64,000 nt of DNA from Symsagittifera roscoffensis. Lineage: Eukaryota > Xenacoelomorpha > Acoela > Convolutidae. The notes under the pieces were generated by a model. The model was not told the DNA's origin, made no database searches, and worked only from the letters and a program-made list of their open reading frames with translations. The translations under genes and the position numbers were made by a program. The stretch covers positions 4,728,209 to 4,792,208 of the forward strand of contig NC_087065.1 of NCBI RefSeq assembly GCF_963678635.1. The letters run 5' to 3'. Positions 34,527 through 46,400 of the stretch are shown piece after piece (the first letter of the stretch is position 1; every line of letters starts with the position of its first letter).

Positions 34527-34733
34527 TGTCATAGTATCTAAATTTAGTTCAAGTTCCATTTCTAGTTGTGCTACTTAATTCATTTATCTGTCTGGCGCTA
34601 ACTGGTATTTAACCTTCGGAGTTTGTCTGCCACCTTCGGATGACAGCTATTTTATTGTCTCCGACTAACTTTCTAAACTACGGTTACTTACTCAAAAGGA
34701 TTAAAATTAACACATCGAAACCGTCTTTTCTCA
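34527..34733 (+). repeat. LTR shared by the truncated copy and the following longer copy
   Basis: One 207-base LTR has a polypurine tract on its left and a PBS-like TGGCGCAGCC plus gag on its right. It thus serves as 3' LTR of the upstream fragment and 5' LTR of the downstream copy, the arrangement of tandem elements that recombined through their LTRs. Confidence 0.9.
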
Positions 34734-35164
34734 TGGCGCAGCCAACAGGCCAAAGTGGGGGGAAAAACCCGCTGGGGATTACATCTTTTTGGCCCTCGAC
34801 GTATGCAGAGCCACCAATGCTATGGGAGTTTTGGTTCAATCGTTTTCAATGGAGGATGGTGGCCAAATATAGTATAAACCCAAAGAATTTCTATTATGCC
34901 AGTACGTTAACTGCAGCGCAGGTTACAGATTTACCAGTGGAGGTAGACGGAAAAAATCGCCTGGCGTCAGAGCAAACGCTTATCTCGAACTTGTATTTGT
35001 GTCTGGGGGAGAAAGGACAGGATGAGCTACATAAGAAGAAACCACACCTGAATTTATCTACAACAAGGTACTCTAGAGTATTGGATACTATTGAAACAGA
35101 ATTTAAGAAGGAATGGAACGAAACTTACGAGACATTCCAACTATTGGCACGGAAGCAACAATAG
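34733..35164 (+). pseudogene. gag, N-terminal part, frameshifted
   Basis: Starts at the ATG spanning LTR and PBS (MAQPTGQSGG). The capsid-like region reads for 143 codons and stops at TAG after ARKQQ. The deleted element at 30324 reads through here because it has one more A (CAACAAATAGG against CAACAATAGG). A second single-base loss follows a few bases later. The gag protein would normally form the particle in the cytoplasm. Confidence 0.8.
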
Positions 35165-35681
35165 GAGAATCGTTGAACAGTTCCACTCAGTGTTGAGTGG
35201 GCTGGCCGCTCGATGTAATTTTGGAGCATTGGAGACCAGGATTTTGCGGGATGTGTTCATTGTGAACATGAACAATAGGCAGGCCCAAAACGAGTTATGT
35301 CGCTCGACGAAGACACCAGAGGAGGTGTACCGTATTGCACCATCATATGAACGATGCTAAGTCATACGGATCGATAACCGGGGGAGCAACAACTAGTGGC
35401 ACCACCGGTGGAACAAGAGCGTTCCAAATCAAGACGGAACCGGTGGGAGCCATCCGAGGAGGATACAGAAACACTAGACAGCGGGGCCGTGGATCGTTTA
35501 GAGGGCGAGCAGAAATGAGAGGGGTGATTCTAGAAGATGCTATAATTGTGACCAACCCAATTTTACCCCGGAACACCTCACAACTTGTCCAGCCAAAAAT
35601 GCAACGTGTAACTTCTGCCGGAAAACGGGACACTACGAGAGGACTTGTAGGGAAAAGTGAAATAATCGGGGAAGACCGGCA
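35165..35681 (+). pseudogene. gag, C-terminal part with CCHC zinc knuckle, multiple frame breaks
   Basis: Gag-like sequence continues in frame with the later pol until a TAA at 35358. The following Gly/Thr-rich stretch reads best in another frame. A perfect CX2CX4HX4C knuckle (CNFCRKTGHYERTC, 35607-35648) is in the pol frame and marks nucleocapsid, which binds the element RNA. At least three frame breaks make this gag unusable. Confidence 0.75.
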
Positions 35682-36044
35682 GTGGGACTAATCCAAAATC
35701 AGGAGGATATGGAAGCTAGTGAAATAGGCGACGCGGAGGATACTTACTCGCAGCATGAGAATTCCGTTGGCTGGGTTAATACACCGGTAAAGAAGCAACG
35801 ATCGTGGGATTCGGATAGCTCAGGAGATTTTGTTGTCATGGCTATCAAATCTCGAAGAGAAACAGAAATAAAAGTGGCCGGCGCTCGACTACCAATTAAG
35901 GTAAATGGAAAGCAAACAAACGCTTGGATAGATAGTGGATCACCGATTTCAATATTCACCATTGGGGAATTGAAACGGACATTGGGCACCGCAGGCGTAA
36001 ATGTAAAGGCACCGGCACCGGAGGACGATGAGTTCAGGGATTAA
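35682..36044 (+). CDS. Retropepsin-like protease of the longer copy, interrupted
   Basis: Contains AWIDSGSPISIFT (near 35930-35965), the DSG catalytic motif of aspartic proteases, preceded by RLPIKVNGKQ. It ends at an in-frame TAA (36042-36044). The same frame then continues with protease C-terminal sequence (SIIGRDLIPNLGL at about 36150-36190) in the next ORF, so this stop splits the protease. Its role would be polyprotein cleavage. Confidence 0.75.
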   Translation: MGLIQNQEDMEASEIGDAEDTYSQHENSVGWVNTPVKKQRSWDSDSSGDFVVMAIKSRRETEIKVAGARLPIKVNGKQTNAWIDSGSPISIFTIGELKRTLGTAGVNVKAPAPEDDEFRD

Positions 36045-37832
36045 GGAAACAACCCCTTACGACTACTAGGAACAATGGACGTATTGTTGGAAACGAACGG
36101 ATGGGTGACCAACGCGAACATCAGAGTGATTGGAGGAAGCAGACCATCAATTATTGGAAGAGACCTAATACCAAATCTTGGATTACAGATAGTGCAGAAG
36201 ACACCGGAGGAGAATGTGATGTCGGTACAGAGTGATCAATCTGCGGCCGAGGCAACTGAGGTGAAGGATTCACTAGATCACTGGCAGACCTATTTCAGTA
36301 AGCAATTTGGAAACCTTTTTAACAGAGTCGGAAAAATTAACAATTATAGGGTACACGCGGATTTTTTCGAAACGTTAACGCCAATTCAGCAAAAAGGACG
36401 TAGAGTGCCGATCACATTGCAGGGTAAGGTCGATAAGGAAATTGATAAACTTTTACGACAAGGACACATTGAAAAGCTGAATGAATGTTCGAATAAGTAT
36501 TTTGTTTCTCCGATTGTAATAACAGTGAAAACGGACGGATCAGTAAAATTAGCGTTAGAATCCCGGGAGTTGAACAAGCAAGTCCACAAGAATAAATACC
36601 AAATGCCGAATATAGAAGAGCTTATGGATACGGTAGGACAAACGATAAGCGAACGGAAACCAGGAGATGTATATTTTTCTACTATGGACCTTACGTACGC
36701 GTACGGTCAATTACCACTTAGCCCGGAAACGAGCGTGCAATGCAATTTTTCGCTGGTGGGAGGAAAATCAACGGGCACGTATCGCTTTCAAACGGGGTTC
36801 TACGGCCTTACAACCATGCCAGCGGAATTTCAAAGAGTGATGGATACGATCATTTCGGAATTTCCGCAGGCGCATGCTTTTAATGATTATATTTTGGTGG
36901 TCACCAAAGGTACGGAGATTGAGCATATCTCGACAGTTGAGAAAATTTTGAGGAAGTTGGATCGCAAGAATATGTCACTTAAGCTCACAAAATGCCAATT
37001 TTTGCGGAGAGAGTGTGAATGGTTGGGACACAAAATAACGGTGTCACAACTTAAATCCTTTATGGGATCCATTCACAGCCTGCACAAATATCTTCCGGCG
37101 CTTGCGGAATCATCAGCGTCCTTGCGCCCACTTTTAAGCCGAAAAAATGATTACATTTGGAGTGATGAATATCAAATATCATTCGAAAACCTGAAAAAGC
37201 AGGTGGCTTACATAGTAGAACTTCGGCATTTTGATATACACCGAGACACAAGGATTGTGTGTGACGCTAGTCATAACGGGCTTGGAGCGGTTCTTGAGCA
37301 ACTAAATTCCGACGGCTGGCGGCCGATATCGTTCGCGTCCCGGTATTTAAACGAGGCAGAGAAAAATTTTTCAACTAATGAATTAGAAATGCTGGCAGTT
37401 GTGTGGGGGGCGGAATATTTTCGCAACTATGTGCTGGGAAGAAAATTTTTAATAGTTACGGACCATAAGGCACTAGTATCATTGTCAAATGGAAACAACA
37501 AAAAGAACAAAACAATGTTTAGCAGATTAGCAAGATGGTTAGATCGCCTTATACCGTTCGATTTTCTAGTAGAGCATAAACCCGGAGCAAAAATTGGACT
37601 CGCCGATTATCTATCAAGGCATCCCAGTTTGGAACCTCAACCGGTTAGCACCTACGACAGTATGTTTACGGTGGCGAAAATTAGTAGAATTAGATCCGCC
37701 CTCGGATTTGAAAAGGAACCTGTCTCCAAAAATAGACTCGAGTCTCCACCGGTTACTAATAATAGACGCGTTTGTAATATATCGAATAGAAAACGACCGG
37801 CAGAGGGCGAACGATCATGCGATGGAAATTGA
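36045..37832 (+). CDS. Reverse transcriptase and RNase H of the longer copy, catalytically damaged
   Basis: Starts with the end of the protease, then RT: the first palm motif is STMDLTYAYGQ, and the fingers motif reads KLALESRELNKQ. The catalytic box, normally xDD, reads FNDYILVV (about 36880-36897), so the second Asp is Tyr. A segment between HKITV and SQLKSFMGS is missing, removing part of the RT connection region. RNase H follows with CDASHNGLG, TNELEMLAVVW and VTDHKALVS, i.e. Asp, Glu and Asp present. A TGA (37830-37832) separates it from integrase in the same frame. RT polymerase activity is not expected. Confidence 0.85.
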   Translation, partial: GNNPLRLLGTMDVLLETNGWVTNANIRVIGGSRPSIIGRDLIPNLGLQIVQKTPEENVMSVQSDQSAAEATEVKDSLDHWQTYFSKQFGNLFNRVGKINNYRVHADFFETLTPIQQKGRRVPITLQGKVDKEIDKLLRQGHIEKLNECSNKYFVSPIVITVKTDGSVKLALESRELNKQVHKNKYQMPNIEELMDTVGQTISERKPGDVYFSTMDLTYAYGQLPLSPETSVQCNFSLVGGKSTGTYRFQTGFYGLTTMPAEFQRVMDTIISEFPQAHAFNDYILVVTKGTEIEHISTVEKILRKLDRKNMSLKLTKCQFLRRECEWLGHKITVSQLKSFMGSIHSLHKYLPALAESSASLRPLLSRKNDYIWSDEYQISFENLKKQVAYIVELRHFDIHRDTRIVCDASHNGLGAVLEQLNSDGWRPISFASRYLNEAEKNFSTNELEMLAVVWGAEYFRNYVLGRKFLIVTDHKALVSLSNGNNKKNKTMFSRLARWLDRLIPFDFLVEHKPGAKIGLADYLSRHPSLEPQPVSTYDSMFTVAKISRIRSALGFEKEPVSKNRLESPPVTNNRRVCNISNRKRPAEGERSCDGN

Positions 37833-40160
37833 ACCAATCACAAAGTGACGAATTGCATTTCCGGCAGGTCAATCAAGTTTAGTAATAATTCAGTTGGGAC
37901 TATTATTGAAGCTAACTTTAGTTACTTAAATCCTTCAAAAACACTCAAAATTTCTTCAAATTCTACAACAAACACTCAAAATTCAAAACACAATTTAATC
38001 ATGGAAAGAAAAATCGGAAAATTATTGGAACGACACCCTAGCATTAGTAGCAGCGATGAAGTAGAGGAGATTGATGTGGATATGCAGGCGGTTACAACAG
38101 AAGTCCGGAGCACTAAAACAAATACTTTTATTTCCATTCCGTCGGTTTACTCTGGTGAAAGTTATCCACCGGTTAATCCGGAAAATAGAGTTATGTCCAT
38201 CATTGCGAGAAATTGCAAAATCGTCAGTAAGCAAACCGCTCTTCCCGAATTGTTCAATCTTCGATTCATAGAATCACAATATAATTCAGATCCACAATTA
38301 CAAGCCATTATCGAATTAATTAAATGTAAAGACCCTCAATTACACTCAAAAATTGCAGCAATGAGTAAGTACTTTGCGCAGTATAGGCAGGACTTTCACG
38401 TAAGAGACGGATGCCTGTGGATGGATGAGAGGCTGGTGATCCCTAACACCTTGCAAGCGGCGGTGGCTAATAGGTTACATTATTATCACCACGGCAAATC
38501 AAGTATGTACGACGCGGCTAAAGGCATCTGGTACCCGTACATGTTCCGTAACCTAGCAACTATCGCCGGAAATTGCCAGGAATGCACATTAGCGGGTAAG
38601 AATTTGAAAAATATGTGTTCGAAGAATGATATAGGGAAAATACCTGAGCCGAGGGAACCGAATGAATCGGTACAACTGGATTTCTGGGGGCCCATTAACT
38701 ACTTGAAGGAGTCTAAAAGGTATGTTTTGGTGGCGGTGGATCGGTTCTCACGTTGGCCATCGGCTATGGTCTGTAATTCGAACCGATCGGATAAAATTAT
38801 TAAATTTTTAAAAGCATACATATTTGCCCATGGAGTTCCGCGCCAAATTCGAGTTGATCAAGGATCAAACTTTATGTCTATGGAGGTTAGGGCATTTTGT
38901 CATGAACAAGGAATTGAAATCCTCATCTCGCCAGTGAATGATCATAGGGCAACAAGATGTGTCAGCATCAAGAATTCAGTACTTACGTATGCGCGGGAGG
39001 ATAAACCGGAACCCTTGGATCGAATGGTCGAAAGAGCCCTCGGAGCTTTAAGATTTGTTAAAAACGCCACCCTCAACATAACACCGTTCGAAGCGCACCA
39101 CGCCCGGGAAGCTAACACCGTTCTCAGAAATTTGACTAAAAAGCCTACTTTACGGAACCTAAATTGGGAAAATGTAATACGATCTAAATCTGCATGTTTA
39201 GATGAACGAGACCCAATTGCCCAAGCAATGCCGGAGCCTATGGATACCAACTGGGGAATCCGATCGGACACTGAGTACGACCTGAAAAATAGGCGAAAAC
39301 CCCTGAAATTGGCCGATGACCAGGCCACTAACCAGGATGACGAGCCTGGAATTGTGCGGGAACCAAGCGGCCCAGTAGAAATACCACCGGCCGTGGTGAT
39401 GCAGAGGACCGGGGAGCGGATTTTAAATAGGTATAGACCATTAAATTCGGACATAGTTAATCAAAGTAAGCATACTATTGAAATGAGTAATGGTGCTGTG
39501 CTTAGAAAATCGGGAGTAGCACTAAAGAAAGCAAAAGTTCCAAAGAAACGGGCACCGGGACAAATCGCGGCACCACCAACGCCAGGGGACCTAAGGAGAA
39601 AGTTACTGACGCGAGGTAACCAGCCAAGCAGCTCCAAAGGCACCAGGGGAACTTTCCATAGCACCATAGGAAAGAAGTCACGATTCCAAAATTTGGAAAT
39701 CACGGAGGATTCAGACTCGGACGCGGAGGATCATTTGCCACTAATCACGTCGAAGCAAGCAAAACAGACAAGTGGGGGAACAAACGTTGAGGAAGAGGGA
39801 CAAGGAACGTCTAGTGGGGGACAAGATCAAATACAACCTGGAATCATAACGACTCGACCTAGTAATTACGAGACAGCGACAGACTACACAATCGCACGCG
39901 AGCAGGAAATCGCAATGAACCAAAGGAAGGGAGATACCGGAGGAATCACACCACAGGAGACAGAACTCGAGGCGGAGCAAATTCCAGAAATTCCAGAAAC
40001 CAAAGAGAAAAAGCGGGGTCGGAAACAACGACTTGTTTCCTACTCAAGTCAGGATTCAGCTAGTCCTAGAAGGTCGGAAAGAAAACGAACCGCAGTGACT
40101 AAGATGGGGGCAGTCAAGATCGATAACATCCAAAAGACGGATAAGTCAGGAGCTAATTGA
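37833..40160 (+). CDS. Integrase and tail of the longer copy, catalytic Glu deleted
   Basis: Same frame as the RT after one stop. After a Ser/Asn-rich linker the HHCC zinc region is present (RLHYYHHGKSS and CQECTLAGK, about 38470-38600). The core keeps Asp in VQLDFWGPI and RVDQGSNF. A 15-base in-frame deletion at about 38963 removes the segment that in sister copies carries VERTI with the catalytic Glu; here ATRCV runs straight into SIKNSVL. The long Lys/Pro/Thr-rich tail with KEKKRGRKQR and RRSERKRT is intact to the stop at 40160. Integration activity is not expected. Confidence 0.85.
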   Translation, partial: TNHKVTNCISGRSIKFSNNSVGTIIEANFSYLNPSKTLKISSNSTTNTQNSKHNLIMERKIGKLLERHPSISSSDEVEEIDVDMQAVTTEVRSTKTNTFISIPSVYSGESYPPVNPENRVMSIIARNCKIVSKQTALPELFNLRFIESQYNSDPQLQAIIELIKCKDPQLHSKIAAMSKYFAQYRQDFHVRDGCLWMDERLVIPNTLQAAVANRLHYYHHGKSSMYDAAKGIWYPYMFRNLATIAGNCQECTLAGKNLKNMCSKNDIGKIPEPREPNESVQLDFWGPINYLKESKRYVLVAVDRFSRWPSAMVCNSNRSDKIIKFLKAYIFAHGVPRQIRVDQGSNFMSMEVRAFCHEQGIEILISPVNDHRATRCVSIKNSVLTYAREDKPEPLDRMVERALGALRFVKNATLNITPFEAHHAREANTVLRNLTKKPTLRNLNWENVIRSKSACLDERDPIAQAMPEPMDTNWGIRSDTEYDLKNRRKPLKLADDQATNQDDEPGIVREPSGPVEIPPAVVMQRTGERILNRYRPLNSDIVNQSKHTIEMSNGAVLRKSGVALKKAKVPKKRAPGQIAAPPTPGDLRRKLLTRGNQPSSSKGTRGTFHSTIGKKSRFQNLEITEDSDSDAEDHLPLITSKQAKQTSGGTNVEEEGQGTSSGGQDQIQPGIITTRPSNYETATDYTIAREQEIAMNQRKGDTGGITPQETELEAEQIPEIPETKEKKRGRKQRLVSYSSQDSASPRRSERKRTAVTKMGAVKIDNIQKTDKSGAN

Positions 40161-40250
40161 AAAGGAGGAGAAAAATAAGTATGAGTAATAAACTTATAGA
40201 AACAATTTACAAAACTGTTCATATGTAGGTCCAGGGAGAGGGCATGCTGT
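40161..40250 (+). repeat. Truncated 3' UTR of the longer copy
   Basis: The 3' untranslated sequence matches 34301-34390 and then stops at GCATGCTGTT (40250). Polypurine tract and 3' LTR are missing, and host sequence (AGGAGGTTCATTCAG) follows. The last 70 bases (from 40181) are included in the 3.3-kb tandem duplication. Confidence 0.85.
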
Positions 40251-43200
40251 TAGGAGGTTCATTCAGATTTTTTAGATTATTAAACAATAGAGAAATAGTG
40301 GAAACAAAATTTTAACGTCTGCTTTTCAAATAACTTTTCATTTTGATGTTTGGCCTGTAAAAACTATGACTATAACTATCATCTAAATTTTCTGCACCAA
40401 AAATGAGTTGTTCTAGTTTGAATTTTTTCATTTTATATAATTTCCTAACAAAATTGAGCCTAGAACTTTGATAATGAAATTGAAATTCAAATTTTTTTTG
40501 CATTTTTCTATTTTGCATTTCCCGCAGGAATCCTTAGTTCTGCACAATTTAAATAGCTTGCGTTAAATAAAAACAAGCTCTCCTTGAGTGAATTTGCTCT
40601 ATGTAGCTGTGATGGAGATTTTGTTGAATACATAAATCTAATCAAGCTTCGAAACAAAAAGATCAGTTAAGTTAGATGAATCATATTGTGATTTGATGAT
40701 TTTCACTACTTTGCAAAAATCCATTTAAATCCATTTTTTATGCAAAAAATGTTTTTTCCCCGTAAAAACTGATTTAATCTATTTTAAATTGATTTACGTT
40801 TTTAAATGGGCTACAAATTCGTTTTAGCTCAAATTGAATGTCAAGTTTTTCAGTGTGGGTAGTGTTGTATTGCTGAATTTTCAGGATGTACACTTTACAT
40901 ATTTGTTTACATGACAGTTATTTGTATACAGATATTTGTATAGATTACATATATTTTACAGAACAGTATTTTATTGGAGAACAAGATCTTTATTTGAGCT
41001 GACGCGAGGAAAATAGAGGAAATTCTTCTTATTCCGTCCGAACGTAATCAGTTTTGCTCGAGACGATCGAAACGTATTATGATTTTTCAGCCGAGACTGT
41101 CATGTCACAAATGAGCTCGTCGAACCTTGTGGTTCATTAATTACAGTCTTGTTCCGCTCCCAGTTTTCTCTTTTTCACTTAAATAAATAGTATTTTGTGA
41201 CGATGTAGATATTGGAGCGAAGTACCACGAGGAGTTGATTATGGAGTTGGAGAGGGAGAGGGCGGAGGCCGAGGTGGAGGAGAAGTTGCGGGGGGAGGTG
41301 GAGCGGCTGCACCAGTATGCCAGACAGGACAGAGAGAGGGCTCTAAAGCAACTGCAGGCAATGCACGACCAACAACTAACGGTATACAGATAAAGTCGCA
41401 AAATTTTGCAAAAAAAAGTTATTGTTGCACAGCTTGAAAAGAGAGATTTGTTTTAAATAAATGATTTTACGAATTTTCGATTTCATTATTTAGGTTATGA
41501 TTAGCGTAAGCTTTTGAAATGTATATCGGAGAGATTTAGGATTGCGTTATCGTTGAAAATAAATCGTTAGAAATTAAAACTTATTTTTGCGCGAAAAGAG
41601 AAAAAATTGAATCCCTAAAGTATATTATCAAAGAGGTCATTTGGGTCGTTTGGACGCCCTTTATATGCCGGTTATCAACCGAAAAACATTGAAACAAAAT
41701 AACCCAAGAACAAGAAAACTTTTTTGTGAATTTTAATCAACGCGTACCGAGGTTTGTATGCCGTTTTTCCATTATAGTCATTTTTTTGTCTTTTTAAAAA
41801 CTAAAATTATGTGACTAGTTTAGGCCAGACTTATATTCATAAAAACTTTTTTTGCCAAGTCAAAAATCCCCATGCAATCGTCGATGACGCAGAATGTATA
41901 TTTGGCTATAAAATTAACAAGGCGGAAGTTTACGTCCTATCTTACCCAATTCGGTGTGGAAATATCTCAAGACAGAAAAATCGAATTACAGAAAATTATA
42001 TAAAATAATATCAATTAATTACAAACTAGAAATCTTTAATTTTAATATTTTAAGGTTTGGTTCGACTGACTGGAATTTTTTTATGCCATTCGCACCTTCT
42101 GTCATAAATGTAGCACCCCATCCATCCCCCCCCCCCCCCGCCACCACCACCACCACCTATCTAATCGAACTTGGTTCAGATTAGCCCATTTACCCCAAAT
42201 TAACCAGACCACGTGACAATGTATCACGTGACGCCACTTTCAATTTCCCGCTTGAACACGAATATCTAGTCAACAAACGCATCAAGCACTCACTTGTCAA
42301 ATGCCCTACTGCAGTTTTTCTGACACATCTGATTTCTATAGACTCAATTTTTGGCGAGACCATTTTTTAAATCCATTCTGCATGCTCAGCTATATTACCA
42401 CTCAGAAATCGACAAAATGGGTGTGGGTCCCCGGCTTGATTTTTATTTTTTCCTTAAACTAAGTGAGCGGGAGTATAAAGTGCTATACAACCATTAGAGT
42501 TCAACGACGCTTTTTTAACTGGCAAAGACGTTTTTCAACGGAATTTCGTCCCTCTTAAAGTTAGTGACAGACTTCGCGGATCAAATTAACATCCTTAACA
42601 ACTTAAGATCCTCCACCCCAGCGTTCAATATAAATCATTTTTGCTGAGCAAAAGAGCAGACTAGACTACTATTGGAAATCTATCTAAACTAAAAATAAAA
42701 TAACAACTTGAGTTCAAATTGAGATTTGTTCAGACTGATTAGTTACGGATGGATATGCTTGGTTGTATAAACTCAAATGAGAAATGCAACAGTATTTTTT
42801 GACAGATTCTTAGAATTAACATAACAGAGTTTAATTTTACTTCAACAATATTCAACGTTCGGGTTACCTTCGATCTTGACAGCTCATTTCTTGACAGCTC
42901 AAATCACTTTAAACTAACATCTTAAATAAAATGCAGTATAGCAATAAAACAACATAAAGATACGTCACATTTCCCAAATGACGAATTTTTCAAAATTGCA
43001 AATTGAAGAAAAATTAACAAATAAAAAAACAATCATACAGTAAGGTTAAAGTTTCAGTTGTTATTGGAGTTTTCAGGTAGGCTCGTATGTTCTTACTACG
43101 GAGTGATGACGTGGCACTCAGCTCTTCGGCCGATACTGGAATGCTATCTGTAATACCTGGCTGTGCAGATGTGTTCGCCTCCGACACTTCCTTCACTGCA

Positions 43201-43487
43201 TGCTTGACTGGGCTGTAGTAGAACTGCTTCTGCCTTTTGTTTCTTCCTGAAAATCCAAAGGATAATGAAACCTTGTCAATTCAGTCTTGAGGCGTGGAGT
43301 TTCATATTAGGATCCAATATGAGATAGTTGTCAAAAAATACTGGAACCAAGTCTGGAGATCTGGGATGATATGCACGGCAGGACTCGCTTTCTCGATTAA
43401 AAAAATGTTGTTTCCGACAAATTGCTTCGGCGGGAAAGTGCTTATCTGTAGAGCTTTTTGTCTCCTTCTTTTTCGACTGTCTCCTTT
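40181..43487 (+). repeat. Segmental duplication, copy 1 (3,307-bp unit)
   Basis: The sequence is repeated almost base for base from 43488. The unit begins inside the retroelement 3' UTR (ATGAGTAATAAAC) and ends near GACTGT|CTCCTTT, where copy 2 starts. It contains one coiled-coil exon. Differences from copy 2 are a handful of substitutions and a shorter C run, so the tandem duplication is very recent. Confidence 0.95.
41191..41381 (+). CDS. Coiled-coil exon, copy 1
   Basis: The exon lies between a pyrimidine-rich acceptor (TTTCTCTTTTTCAC...AAATAG) and the donor CTAACG|GTATAC. An alternative acceptor 18 bases downstream (GATGTAG) keeps the phase. It encodes Glu/Arg-rich heptads (MELERERAEAEVEEKLRGEV, then RLHQYARQDRERALKQLQ), typical of a long coiled-coil rod. 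It starts in phase 1 and ends in phase 0 (191 bases), so it cannot be joined in series to another copy without a frameshift. In this copy the next exon, known from 50594-50653, has been deleted. I do not recognise the protein. Confidence 0.7.
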
Positions 43488-46400
43488 ATGAGTAATAAAC
43501 TTATAGAAACAATTTACAAAACTGTTCATATGTAGGTCCAGGGAGAGGGCATGCTGTTAGGAGGTTCATTCAGATTTTTTAGATTATTAAACAATAGAGA
43601 AATAGTGGAAACAAAATTTTAACGTCTGCTTTTCAAATAACTTTTCATTTTGATGTTTGGCCTGTAAAAACTATGACTATAACTATCATCTAAATTTTCT
43701 GCACCAAAAATGAGTTGTTCTAGTTTGAATTTTTTCATTTTATATAATTTCCTAACAAAATTGAGCCTAGAACTTTGATAATGAAATTGAAATTCAAATT
43801 TTTTTTGCATTTTTCTATTTTGCCTTTCCCGCAGGAATCCTTAGTTCTGCACAATTTAAATAGCTTGCGTTAAATAAAAACAAGCTCTCCTTGAGTGAAT
43901 TTGCTCTATGTAGCTGTGATGGAGATTTTGTTGAATACATAAATCTAATCAAGCTTCGAAACAAAAAGATCAGTTAAGTTAGATGAATCATATTGTGATT
44001 TGATGATTTTCACTACTTTGCAAAAATCCATTTAAATCCATTTTTTATGCAAAAAATGTTTTTTCCCCGTAAAAACTGATTTAATCTATTTTAAATTGAT
44101 TTACGTTTTTAAATGGGCTACAAATTCGTTTTAGCTCAAATTGAATGTCAAGTTTTTCAGTGTGGGTAGTGTTGTATTGCTGAATTTTCAGGATGTACAC
44201 TTTACATATTTGTATACATGACAGTTATTTGTATACAGATATTTGTATAGATTACATATATTTTACAGAACAGTATTTTATTCGAGAACAAGATCTTTAT
44301 TTGAGCTGACGCGAGGAAAATAGAGGAAATTCTTCTTATTCCGTCCGAACGTAATCAGTTTTGCTCGAGACGATCGAAACGTATTATGATTTTTCAGCCG
44401 AGACTGTCATGTCACAAATGAGCTCGTCGAACCTTGTGGTTCATTAATTACAGTCTTGTTCCGCTCCCAGTTTTCTCTTTTTCACTTAAATAAATAGTAT
44501 TTTGTGACGATGTAGATATTGGAGCGAAGTACCACGAGGAGTTGATTATGGAGTTGGAGAGGGAGAGGGCGGAGGCCGAGGTGGAGGAGAAGTTGCGGGG
44601 GGAGGTGGAGCGGCTGCACCAGTATGCCAGACAGGACAGAGAGAGGGCTCTAAAGCAACTGCAGGCAATGCACGACCAACAACTAACGGTATACAGATAA
44701 AGTCGCAAAATTTTGCAAAAAAAAGTTATTGTTGCACAGCTTGAAAAGAGAGATTTGTTTTAAATAAATGATTTTACGAATTTTCGATTTCATTATTTAG
44801 GTTATGATTAGCGTAAGCTTTTGAAATGTATATCGGAGAGATTTAGGATTGCGTTATCGTTGAAAATAAATCGTTAGAAATTAAAACTTATTTTTGCGCG
44901 AAAAGAGAAAAAATTGAATCCCTAAAGTATATTATCAAAGAGGTCATTTGGGTCGTTTGGACGCCCTTTATATGCCGGTTATCAACCGAAAAACATTGAA
45001 ACAAACTAACCCAAGAACAAGAAAACTTTTTTGTGAATTTTAATCAACGCGTACCGAGGTTTGTATGCCGTTTTTCCATTATAGTCATTTTTTTGTCTTT
45101 TTAAAAACTAAAATTATGTGACTAGTTTAGGCCAGACTTATATTCATAAAAACTTTTTTTGCCAAGTCAAAAATCCCCATGCAATCGTCGATGACGCAGA
45201 ATGTATATTTGGCTATAAAATTAACAAGGCGGAAGTTTACGTCCTATCTTACCCAATTCGGTGTGGAAATATCTCAAGACAGAAAAATCGAATTACAGAA
45301 AATTATATAAAATAATATCAATTAATTACAAACTAGAAATCTTTAATTTTAATATTTTAAGGTTTGGTTCGACTGACTGGAATTTTTTTATGCCATTCGC
45401 ACCTTCTGTCATAAATGTAGCACCCCATCCATCCCCCCCCCCGCCACCACCACCACCACCTATCTAATCGAACTTGGTTCAGATTAGCCCATTTACCCCA
45501 AATTAACCAGACCACGTGACAATGTATCACGTGACGCCACTTTCAATTTCCCGCTTGAACACGAATATCTAGTCAACAAACGCATCAAGCACTCACTTGT
45601 CAAATGCCCTACTGCAGTTTTTCTGACACATCTGATTTCTATAGACTCAATTTTTGGCGAGACCATTTTTTAAATCCATTCTGCATGCTCAGCTATATTA
45701 CCACTCAGAAATCGACAAAATGGGTGTGGGTCCCCGGCTTGATTTTTATTTTTTCCTTAAACTAAGTGAGCGGGAGTATAAAGTGCTATACAACCATTAG
45801 AGTTCAACGACGCTTTTTTAACTGGCAAAGACGTTTTTCAACGGAATTTCGTCCCTCTTAAAGTTAGTGACAGACTTCGCGGATCAAATTAACATCCTTA
45901 ACAACTTAAGATCCTCCACCCCAGCGTTCAATATAAATCATTTTTGCTGAGCAAAAGAGCAGACTAGACTACTATTGGAAATCTATCTAAACTAAAAATA
46001 AAATAACAACTTGAGTTCAAATTGAGATTTGTTCAGACTGATTAGTTACGGATGGATATGCTTGGTTGTATAAACTCAAATGAGAAATGCAACAGTATTT
46101 TTTGACAGATTCTTAGAATTAACATAACAGAGTTTAATTTTACTTCAACAATATTCAACGTTCGGGTTACCTTCGATCTTGACAGCTCATTTCTTGACAG
46201 CTCAAATCACTTTAAACTAACATCTTAAATAAAATGCAGTATAGCAATAAAACAACATAAAGATACGTCACATTTCCCAAATGACGAATTTTTCAAAATT
46301 GCAAATTGAAGAAAAATTAACAAATAAAAAAACAATCATACAGTAAGGTTAAAGTTTCAGTTGTTATTGGAGTTTTCAGGTAGGCTCGTATGTTCTTACT

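Noticed and set aside
42131-42170. C-rich/CCACCACCACC tract near 42131 as a functional site
   Set aside because: It is a simple repeat that varies in length among the three duplication copies.
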